DNA of 7,519 bases, taken from contig CAJOPO010000515.1 of assembly GCA_905236315.1 (NCBI GenBank), positions 1-7,519 on the forward strand, read 5' to 3'. Made by a program: the position numbers and the translations under genes. This DNA comes from an uncultured Treponema sp. (GTDB lineage Bacteria; Spirochaetota; Spirochaetia; Treponematales; Treponemataceae). Positions 1 to 4,761 of the stretch are shown here, one piece after another. Position 1 is the stretch's first letter. The number at the start of each line of letters is the position of its first letter. The notes beneath the pieces were generated by a model. That model was not told the origin of the DNA and did no database searches. It saw only the letters and a program-made list of their open reading frames with translations.

Positions 1-41
1 CTAAGGATTACAAAAACACTCTGTTCGTGCTGCCTGAGTAA
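1..41 (+). CDS. 3' end of a plus-strand protein gene (partial, unidentified)
   Basis: The frame beginning at base 3 reads twelve codons (K D Y K N T L F V L P E) and stops at TAA 39-41; most of the gene lies to the left of the window. The codons (TAC, AAC, TTC, CTG, GTG) are richer in C and G than those of every other gene here, which is what a highly expressed gene in an AT-rich genome would look like. A strong plus-strand terminator about 95 nt further on fits a transcript from the left. Frame 1 is also open, to TAA 52-54, but its codons are less gene-like. Twelve residues are too few to name a product. It could instead be part of a structured RNA. Confidence 0.4.
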   Translation, partial: KDYKNTLFVLPE

Positions 42-70
42 GCGGCAAACGTAAATAATTACAAAGCACA

Positions 71-98
71 CACATTCGTAGCAAGGCATGCGAATGTG
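71..98 (+). other. 10-bp hairpin in the 3' untranslated region
   Basis: Bases 71-80 (CACATTCGTA) pair with 89-98 (TGCGAATGTG) over ten positions including one G-U, closing an 8-nt loop GCAAGGCA. A second small hairpin follows at 118-133 (TCGATT, loop TTGT, AATCGG), immediately before the terminator. Together they make an almost continuously folded tail after the stop at 39-41. The tail could be a stabilising 3' UTR or the end of a small RNA. I recognise no RNA family. Confidence 0.55.
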
Positions 99-133
99 GC
101 GTGTAGAGTGCTAGCCCTCGATTTTGTAATCGG

Positions 134-172
134 CAGATTCAATCCGCAGAGGCGACTGAAATCTGTTTTTTT
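134..172 (+). terminator. intrinsic terminator of the left-hand plus-strand transcript
   Basis: CAGATT (134-139) pairs with AATCTG (160-165). The stem continues inward with CA/TG and TC/GA around one mismatch and a bulged A159, and is capped by CGC/GCG with loop AGAG. Seven T residues (166-172) follow directly. This is the standard Rho-independent form and is readable only on the plus strand. It shows that a plus-strand transcript enters the window from the left and ends here. Confidence 0.8.
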
Positions 173-231
173 ATATGTGTACGTTGAAAATTGATTTCTG
201 TGCTTAGAAGCAGAGGTTGTTATGAATCGAT

Positions 232-245
232 GGGCTTACAAGCCC
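232..245. other. short palindromic hairpin between converging transcripts
   Basis: GGGCTT and AAGCCC form a near-perfect dyad, usable as a 5-bp stem with loop TACA. It lies downstream of the nucleoside phosphorylase stop (minus strand) and beyond the plus-strand terminator. No T-run follows it on either strand, so it is at best a weak terminator or a 3'-end stabiliser for the phosphorylase mRNA. I see nothing else in 173-288. Confidence 0.4.
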
Positions 246-288
246 CTTTGATAGAAATGTTGCTTAAATAAAATATCTCTGGTCCTTT

Positions 289-1056
289 TTAGCACATATT
301 TATTACAGAATCTACGGCTAAAAGAAAAGCCTTTCGGTGAGAGCCTTTTCCCCAATCTCGTTCATTATATTTTTCTGTATCTGCTAAAGTATCTCCACTA
401 AATAATAACTCTGCAAAAAGTACATGACGGAACTGAGCACAAGCTGCAAGGGCGGCACATTCCATTTCTACAACAGAGCAGCCTTCACTTTTTCTATAAG
501 CAACAAGTTCTTTTGTTTCTCTATAAAAACCATCAGTTGTCCATGTCATACATTCTGTATATGGAACATTGTTTTTATGAAGTGTTTCTGCTACTGCACT
601 TATAGCAATCCCATTCAAATCTATATATCTTGAAGCTTGTAAATAGTGATATGATGTACCTTCATCTCTTAAAGCCTTTATAGGAAGTAAAAATATATTT
701 TCTGGAAAGCCAACTAGAACTCCACAACCACCTACAGCTACAATTTCTTTTACTCCGTAGCCTATAAGCCAATCTAAAAATTGCACTGCAGCAGCAGAAC
801 CAGCAGGTCCCTGACAAAAGCATATTTCTTTGCCATCTTTTTCTAATTTATATACTGGATATATTTTTGTACAAGATTCAAATTGCGCTAGTGTCTCACA
901 AGAATTTTCTTTTGCAAATGTATCTGCTAATCCTTCTAAAAAGGCGAATACACATCTTTCTGGTAATTTTATTTGTAAATTCTCATGGGTAGGTGCAATA
1001 ACAGCAGTAGGGTCTGTATCGTATTCTAATATAGGTATTTCATTCTTGTATAACAT
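289..1056 (-). CDS. nucleoside phosphorylase-superfamily protein (PNP/UDP family, uridine phosphorylase-like)
   Basis: This 255-residue protein has the length and motif order of hexameric nucleoside phosphorylase-I enzymes, which cleave the N-glycosidic bond of nucleosides in the cytoplasm for salvage. Visible elements are QGPAGSAA (about 82-89), VGGCG (108-112), RDEGTSYHY (130-138, like the RLDGASLHF stretch of E. coli Udp), TTDGFYRET (173-181), VVEMEC (195-200, the ribose-binding Met-Glu region) and FSGD (219-222, holding the candidate catalytic Asp). The N-terminal GDPxR phosphate loop is not recognisable, and the phosphate-binding Arg before the VGG turn is Ala107. The enzyme may therefore be a divergent phosphorylase or a hydrolase. 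The ATG at 1056 has no Shine-Dalgarno but sits 6 nt after a consensus -10. The superfamily is secure; the substrate is not. Confidence 0.82.
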   Translation of the reverse strand: MLYKNEIPILEYDTDPTAVIAPTHENLQIKLPERCVFAFLEGLADTFAKENSCETLAQFESCTKIYPVYKLEKDGKEICFCQGPAGSAAAVQFLDWLIGYGVKEIVAVGGCGVLVGFPENIFLLPIKALRDEGTSYHYLQASRYIDLNGIAISAVAETLHKNNVPYTECMTWTTDGFYRETKELVAYRKSEGCSVVEMECAALAACAQFRHVLFAELLFSGDTLADTEKYNERDWGKGSHRKAFLLAVDSVINMC

Positions 1057-1062
1057 ATTTTT

Positions 1063-1091
1063 ATTATATCACAGATTATGATAGTTTTAAA
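1063..1091 (-). promoter_or_regulatory. sigma-70-type promoter of the nucleoside phosphorylase gene (leaderless layout)
   Basis: On the minus strand, TTTAAA (1091-1086) is followed by 17 nt and then a perfect TATAAT (1068-1063). Only six bases (AAAAAT) separate the -10 from the ATG at 1056, so the expected start of transcription is the A of the start codon. No purine-rich ribosome site is present between them. The promoter lies just after the stop of the upstream membrane protein gene, giving the phosphorylase its own transcript. Confidence 0.65.
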
Positions 1092-1098
1092 GTTTATT

Positions 1099-1566
1099 TT
1101 AGTTATTTTCTTTTTGTATTACTATTATATATACGCATGAAGTGATAATTCCTGCTAAAATAAAAATGACACTTATATATGGTAATTCAACATCAAATAT
1201 ACATAATAGGCAATTTGCAGTACAAAATAACATTATTGAGAGAACTAAAAATAAGCGAGATATTCTATATATTTTGCGAGGAGGAGTTTTAAAATATGTT
1301 GGCATTACAAGAACAAAAGATGACTTGGGCTTTGTTATTTTTTTTGATTTAGGGCATAGGAACCATAAAAAACTACATAAAGTAAGAATTAAAAATGATA
1401 TAAATGCAAATATAACAGTTTTTGAGGGAGAGTAGGTTATTAAATATATGTATAACCAAGAAGTTATACTAAACAAGGATAAGAAAAATAAAATGCCTAT
1501 TATTTGAGCTATACGCTTAAAGGGGCTTTTCCCCTTATCCTTGTGTTCATCTTTTATATTATTCAA
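1099..1566 (-). CDS. small four-helix membrane protein, unknown function, TTG start
   Basis: This 155-residue protein has a charged N-terminus (about 1-18, rich in Lys, Asp and Glu) and four hydrophobic stretches at roughly 19-43, 49-71, 103-123 and 130-151. The loop between helices 2 and 3 is basic (Lys-rich 73-81, plus Arg and Lys near 96-104), so by the positive-inside rule the loop and both termini would be cytoplasmic. I recognise no family motif. There is no in-frame ATG near the start. TTG at 1566 is chosen because AAGAAGG lies 8 nt upstream, overlapping the 3' end of aroA, whose stop is only 3 nt before the TTG. It is therefore very probably translated from the aroA mRNA and may be translationally coupled. 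A direct role in aromatic biosynthesis is not implied. Confidence 0.72.
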   Translation of the reverse strand: MNNIKDEHKDKGKSPFKRIAQIIGILFFLSLFSITSWLYIYLITYSPSKTVIFAFISFLILTLCSFLWFLCPKSKKITKPKSSFVLVMPTYFKTPPRKIYRISRLFLVLSIMLFCTANCLLCIFDVELPYISVIFILAGIITSCVYIIVIQKENN

Positions 1567-1569
1567 ATA

Positions 1570-2949
1570 TTATACCTTCTTAAATGAAGAACCTATTTTA
1601 GTCATGGCTTCAAAAAAATCAGGAAAACTTACTGCGCAACATTCAGCATCAAGTATTTTTAATTGCTCATTTTTAGGAAGAGCAAGCCCCATACAGGCTG
1701 CTGCCATTGCAACTCTATGGTCGCCATAACTATTAATGGTTGCTCCATGTAAATTAAATAAGGGATTTGTTTTACCTTCTTTTGTTATAGGTGAATGTCC
1801 TTTTATAATTAAATAATCGTCCCCTTCTTCTAATACGGCTCCTGTTTTAGAGAGTTCTTCTTTTAGAACTTTAATTCTATCTGTTTCTTTTTTTCTGCAT
1901 ACACTAATATCTTCTATATAAGTGGTACCCTCTGTAAAACATGCTATAACGGCAAGTGCACATATAGCATCAGGATAACCAGAAAGATTTACGTGCAATT
2001 CATTATTGTTAAGATTTTCTGTAGAAAGCCTACCTAGACCGTCTTTTGCTTTTTTACCGCCACATACAGTTAGGGTTTCTTTTTCTTTGTTCCATTCTAT
2101 ATCAGCCCCTAAAGATTGAAGAACTGATACGATTGCTTCGTCTCCCTGTGTTGAACTGCCATCAATATGCTCTATGGTTATTTTGCTATCAGTCATTAAT
2201 GCTGCAATAAGAGGAAAGGCTACCGCTTCCCAGTCGCTAGGAACAGCCACATCAAAGGCTTTTATTTCTACAGGTCCTGCCACACTTATATGCTTAAAGT
2301 CTTTGCTAATATCTACTTTTGCGCCTACATGCTCAAGCCATTTTTGCGTCATTGTTAAATATGGAGTTTCTTTTGGATTAGATAGTTCAATATTTAAGGT
2401 GCCTTCTAAAAGAAGGGCTGCCATCATAAGACCTGAGATATATTGGCTTGAAACAGAACCTTCCGTATAAACTGTTGTATTTGAATGAATAGGTCCTTTT
2501 ATAATTAGTGGGCAAGTGGTGGCATCTTCTTTTGTTAAAAAGGCTTTTGCCCCCATTTGATTTAGAACATCTACTACATGTTTTACAGGACGTGTTCTTA
2601 TACTTTTGTCTCCTGTGAATACACTCCAGCCTTCAAAACATGCTGCAATGGGAGAAAGAAAATATAATAAGGAGCCAGAATTTCCCACGTTGATTACATC
2701 TTCGGGTAAATGTAGATTTTTTCCTGCACCTTGCACAATCCATCTATCTTTTTCTTCTAAGTTTACATTAGCTCCTAATAGTGGAATTGCTGCTGCGGTA
2801 CTTTTGCAATCTGCACTGGGTAGGGGATTTAATATAGTAGATTTTCCTTCTGCCAGGCTTGCAAGAAGAAGTGCTCTTATGGTATGAGACTTAGAACCTG
2901 GTACTTGTATTGAACCTGATAAACAGGAATGGGAAGCTATAATATCCAT
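1570..2949 (-). CDS. aroA: 3-phosphoshikimate 1-carboxyvinyltransferase (EPSP synthase)
   Basis: The protein transfers the enolpyruvyl group of PEP to shikimate 3-phosphate, the sixth step of the shikimate pathway, in the cytoplasm. At 459 residues it is slightly longer than the usual 430. Recognisable elements are PGSKSHTIR (17-25, catalytic Lys20), GNSG (89-92), RTRP (118-121, Arg120 matching E. coli Arg124), SVSSQ (165-169, Gln169 matching Gln171), PD (Asp327 matching catalytic Asp313), KKETDR (353-358, Glu355 and Arg358) and GDHR (409-412). Odd points: the loop after GNSG reads S-L-L-Y-F where E. coli has T-A-M-R-P, and Val440 sits at the E. coli Lys411 position, which is also non-Lys in several class II-type enzymes. 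The ATG at 2949 lacks a Shine-Dalgarno and lies 7 nt after a -10 box. A membrane protein gene follows after 3 nt. Confidence 0.95.
   Translation of the reverse strand: MDIIASHSCLSGSIQVPGSKSHTIRALLLASLAEGKSTILNPLPSADCKSTAAAIPLLGANVNLEEKDRWIVQGAGKNLHLPEDVINVGNSGSLLYFLSPIAACFEGWSVFTGDKSIRTRPVKHVVDVLNQMGAKAFLTKEDATTCPLIIKGPIHSNTTVYTEGSVSSQYISGLMMAALLLEGTLNIELSNPKETPYLTMTQKWLEHVGAKVDISKDFKHISVAGPVEIKAFDVAVPSDWEAVAFPLIAALMTDSKITIEHIDGSSTQGDEAIVSVLQSLGADIEWNKEKETLTVCGGKKAKDGLGRLSTENLNNNELHVNLSGYPDAICALAVIACFTEGTTYIEDISVCRKKETDRIKVLKEELSKTGAVLEEGDDYLIIKGHSPITKEGKTNPLFNLHGATINSYGDHRVAMAAACMGLALPKNEQLKILDAECCAVSFPDFFEAMTKIGSSFKKV
1575..1581 (-). promoter_or_regulatory. ribosome binding site of the TTG-started membrane protein gene
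   Basis: The minus strand reads AAGAAGG, then 8 nt, then TTG at 1566. The site lies inside the last aroA codons and its stop (TAA 1572-1570). This decides the start of the downstream gene, which has no usable in-frame ATG, and couples its translation to that of aroA. Confidence 0.65.
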
Positions 2950-2956
2950 ATTATTT

Positions 2957-2985
2957 ATAATAACATGAGATTACTTTTTTGTATA
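2957..2985 (-). promoter_or_regulatory. aroA promoter (leaderless layout, divergent)
   Basis: On the minus strand, TATACA (2985-2980) is followed by 17 nt and TATTAT (2962-2957), then seven bases (AAATAAT) to the ATG at 2949. The -35 matches consensus at four of six positions, so the assignment is weaker than for the plus-strand partner. There is no Shine-Dalgarno. The -35 box lies only 3 bp from the -35 of the opposing promoter. Confidence 0.5.
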
Positions 2986-2988
2986 TAC

Positions 2989-3017
2989 TTGAAAAGCCTA
3001 TAGAATTTAGATATTAT
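2989..3017 (+). promoter_or_regulatory. promoter of the TSCPD gene (leaderless layout, divergent)
   Basis: TTGAAA (2989-2994), 17 nt and TATTAT (3012-3017) make a good sigma-70-type promoter. Six bases (ATTAAT) then lead to the ATG at 3024, so transcription should begin at the start codon. The match supports 3024 as the translation start, because the alternative TTG at 2979 would lie upstream of the promoter. Confidence 0.65.
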
Positions 3018-3023
3018 ATTAAT

Positions 3024-3272
3024 ATGGAAGAGATAAGCTATAGAACAACAGGCACTTGTGCTAAAGTAATACATTTTACACGTAATGGCAACGTAATAAG
3101 CAATATCAGTTTTGAAGGTGGCTGCAATGGAAACTTAAAGGCTATTTCAAAATTATGCGAAGGAATGACAGCACAAGAGATTGCTTCCAAATTGTCTGGC
3201 AATATTTGCGGTACAAAGGCTACTAGTTGTGCTGACCAACTTGCAAAGGCTGTTTTGCAAAGTGTACAATGA
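3024..3272 (+). CDS. TSCPD domain-containing protein (stand-alone four-cysteine type)
   Basis: This small cytoplasmic protein (82 residues) opens with the family's characteristic SYRTTGTCAK and continues with FEGGCNGN and a C-terminal TSCADQLA, the counterpart of the T-S-C-P-D motif. The cysteines in TGTC, GGC, NIC and TSC suggest metal or redox chemistry; a fifth is in KLCEG. The domain also occurs at the C-terminus of B12-dependent ribonucleotide reductases, but the free-standing version has no established function. The start at 3024 matches the usual N-terminus of the family; the frame is open upstream to a TTG at 2979, but that would add 15 residues unlike the family and would start ahead of the promoter. 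The next gene lies 30 nt downstream on the same strand and is probably cotranscribed. Confidence 0.85.
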   Translation: MEEISYRTTGTCAKVIHFTRNGNVISNISFEGGCNGNLKAISKLCEGMTAQEIASKLSGNICGTKATSCADQLAKAVLQSVQ

Positions 3273-3302
3273 AAAGTCTAAATTAAAAAATGGACGTTTT
3301 TA

Positions 3303-4559
3303 ATGCATATTCAATCTTCCTTTTCTAAAGCATCTGAAGCAATCATTAGAGATATTTTTCAGATTAATGTAGCAGAAAAACTCGTAGCGGCTGTATGGAT
3401 AAATATAGCAAGAAAGGGATTTGTTTTTACAGATAAGCGTTTTTATTGGAACCTACCTACTACTATAGAAAACGGAAGCATAAAACAAGATGTCGCTATG
3501 CCAACTAATATATTACAAAAAAATGTTGGCGACTTAATAGTAAATTTAACTTTTCAAAAATCAAAAAAGCAAGTTTCAGAAAAAAAGCCTATATATACTT
3601 CCAAACCAGAATTATTAGTCCTTGATTCCCACATAGGCAAAATAAAAATAGATATATCTCATTTGGATATAGATGATGCTAGAAAATTACGTCGTATTTT
3701 TATAGATTATACGGCTAGAGAAAAATATCCTTCTGATTATCTTTCTGAAGCTCCATTAGATATGGTTTTATTCTTTTTTCAGAGAATTCAGGATGAAATA
3801 GAATTTTCTAAAAATAAAGGAAAGCAAGAAGAGGTTTCTAATACTCAACAAAAAGATGATGTTCAATATATAAATACAAAAAATTCTGCACAGTATAAAA
3901 ATGCAAAAGACATAAAAACCTATTTTTCTGATAATGCAAGGCATAGAATAAGTATAAAATCATTTTTTAATTCATTAATAGTTTATGCAGGAGATGTTAT
4001 TGCTGATTTAGTATTTGTAGCAATGACTATTGTTTCTCTAAAGCCTGTATTGTTATATAAAAATATTTATAAAAATCACACTTTATTTTCTGATATAATT
4101 CAAAGAATAGGAAGTTTCTTTTTTAGATTTGACTCTAATACTAGCATTGTACTTGCTAACGCGGATTTAAAAGAAGATACTATAAATCTATTGCTATATT
4201 GGCGTAATTATGTATTTATTTTACTATTATTTATTTTTTTAGTCTTAAAAACTGTGATAATTTTGATTTCTTGTAAGCGAAGTAAAAAAATATTGCCTTT
4301 GCTTCTTTTAATTCCTATTGTTGCCACTTGTTTTTTGTTGCCATTCCATTTTTTACTTTTCCTAATTTGCATATTAATTCTTTATATTGTTATGCAGTTT
4401 GCATTGGGATTTTTGTGGTCTGCATTAAAGTATAAGATGTTTGCTTTTATTGTTCTTGTGTTTATGGAATATTATTTTTTACACTTATTTGCATATCCTC
4501 GATTTGTAGATGTTATTGGTGCTGTGTTGCAGTTACTTAGCTTTAATGTTAGATGGTAG
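3303..4559 (+). CDS. unrecognised two-part protein: soluble N-terminal domain plus C-terminal membrane region
   Basis: I do not recognise this 418-residue protein by name. Residues 1-165 are a soluble domain. Its stretch GFVFTDKRFYWN (39-50) resembles the core of bacterial PH-like domains, in which a 'T(D/N)KR' strand follows a short hydrophobic strand; this is a weak call. Residues about 168-205 form a polar, Gln/Lys/Asn-rich linker. The rest is membrane: hydrophobic stretches near 221-249, 302-323, 330-350, 350-372 and 377-397. The ending FNVRW is followed by TAG. It follows the TSCPD gene by 30 nt and is likely in the same transcript. A weak internal promoter (TTGCAA 3255, TAAATT 3279) is possible. 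No Shine-Dalgarno precedes the ATG at 3303; an in-frame stop at 3279 limits any upstream extension. It is strongly AT-rich, like its neighbours. Confidence 0.75.
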   Translation: MHIQSSFSKASEAIIRDIFQINVAEKLVAAVWINIARKGFVFTDKRFYWNLPTTIENGSIKQDVAMPTNILQKNVGDLIVNLTFQKSKKQVSEKKPIYTSKPELLVLDSHIGKIKIDISHLDIDDARKLRRIFIDYTAREKYPSDYLSEAPLDMVLFFFQRIQDEIEFSKNKGKQEEVSNTQQKDDVQYINTKNSAQYKNAKDIKTYFSDNARHRISIKSFFNSLIVYAGDVIADLVFVAMTIVSLKPVLLYKNIYKNHTLFSDIIQRIGSFFFRFDSNTSIVLANADLKEDTINLLLYWRNYVFILLLFIFLVLKTVIILISCKRSKKILPLLLLIPIVATCFLLPFHFLLFLICILILYIVMQFALGFLWSALKYKMFAFIVLVFMEYYFLHLFAYPRFVDVIGAVLQLLSFNVRW

Positions 4560-4567
4560 TATAGAAT

Positions 4568-4617
4568 ATAGAAGTTAGGAAATAGACAACAGATATTAGA
4601 AGATAGAATTTAGGTAA
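4568..4617. repeat. degenerate purine-rich direct repeat after the 418-residue gene
   Basis: ATAGAAGTTAGGAAA (4568-4582) recurs as ATAGAATTTAGGTAA (4603-4617), matching at 13 of 15 positions, with further ATAGAA-like and TTAGAA-like words between them. It begins 8 nt after the stop of the 418-residue gene. It may be a decayed short tandem repeat or simple compositional drift. Confidence 0.35.
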
Positions 4618-4643
4618 GAACAATGTTGCAAGCAAGAATGTCT

Positions 4644-4703
4644 GTCACCTTGAACTAGTTTTAGGACCTCGTAAAAGAGATGCCAAAACTAGTTCGAAAT
4701 GAC
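4644..4703. repeat. 60-bp imperfect palindrome, dispersed-repeat type (GTCA...TGAC ends)
   Basis: Two 27-nt arms (4644-4670 and 4677-4703) are reverse complements at 21 of 27 positions and flank GTAAAA. The core GAACTAGTTTT / AAAACTAGTTC is perfect over 11 bp, the outer ends are GTCA / TGAC, and the inner ends are CTC / GAG. This resembles the widespread short palindromic repeats whose arms read roughly GTCAT..TGAAC..GTTTC..GGATCTC. It lies between the converging 3' ends of the 418-residue gene and ychF. A decayed partial copy of its right end (AGTTTAGAATGAC, 4712-4724, 10 of 13 matching 4691-4703) sits 21 bp further on. A transcript on either strand would form a long hairpin. It encodes no protein. 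Confidence 0.75.
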
Positions 4704-4730
4704 ACACGAATAGTTTAGAATGACTGCAAT

Positions 4731-4756
4731 CAGTTTTGAAAGCGGTTTTAGAACTG
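4731..4756 (-). terminator. possible weak terminator or hairpin after ychF
   Basis: On the minus strand, CAGTT pairs with AACTG, and the stem continues with two mismatches (T-A, then AAA/TTT) around loop CCGC. It starts 5 nt after the ychF stop. No T-run follows, so termination here would be inefficient. It may instead be another decayed fragment of the neighbouring palindromic repeat. Confidence 0.25.
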
Positions 4757-4761
4757 GGCTA

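Noticed and set aside
1..172. tmRNA, tRNA or RNase P RNA at the left edge
   Set aside because: The coding tail ends V-L-P-E, not the usual A-L-A-A tag; there is no acceptor stem or CCA, and the TTCAATC stretch at 138-144 and TTTGTAA at 123-129 do not sit in tRNA arms with pairing stems. No RNase P core motif is present.
222..251. Nine-codon ORF (M-N-R-W-A-Y-K-P-L) with AGAGG upstream
   Set aside because: No good promoter precedes it, it lies between converging transcripts, and it coincides with the 232-245 dyad; it is probably chance.
424..1081. Plus-strand open frames inside the nucleoside phosphorylase gene
   Set aside because: They run antisense to a gene with clear family motifs, have odd composition and no ribosome sites.
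1142..1729. Plus-strand open frames across the membrane protein and aroA 3' region
   Set aside because: They are antisense to genes supported by hydrophobic segments, start signals and EPSP synthase motifs.
2174..2887. Plus-strand open frames inside aroA
   Set aside because: aroA is unmistakable on the minus strand; the antisense frames show no motif.
2979..3023. TTG at 2979 as the start of the TSCPD gene
   Set aside because: It would lie upstream of the -35/-10 pair at 2989-3017, and the extra 15 residues are unlike the family, which normally begins close to SYRTTGTC.
3290..3328. Small ORF starting at ATG 3290, 5 nt after a -10-like TAAATT and overlapping the start of the 418-residue gene
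   Set aside because: Only 12 codons, out of frame with the large gene, and the promoter match is poor (4 of 6 in both boxes).
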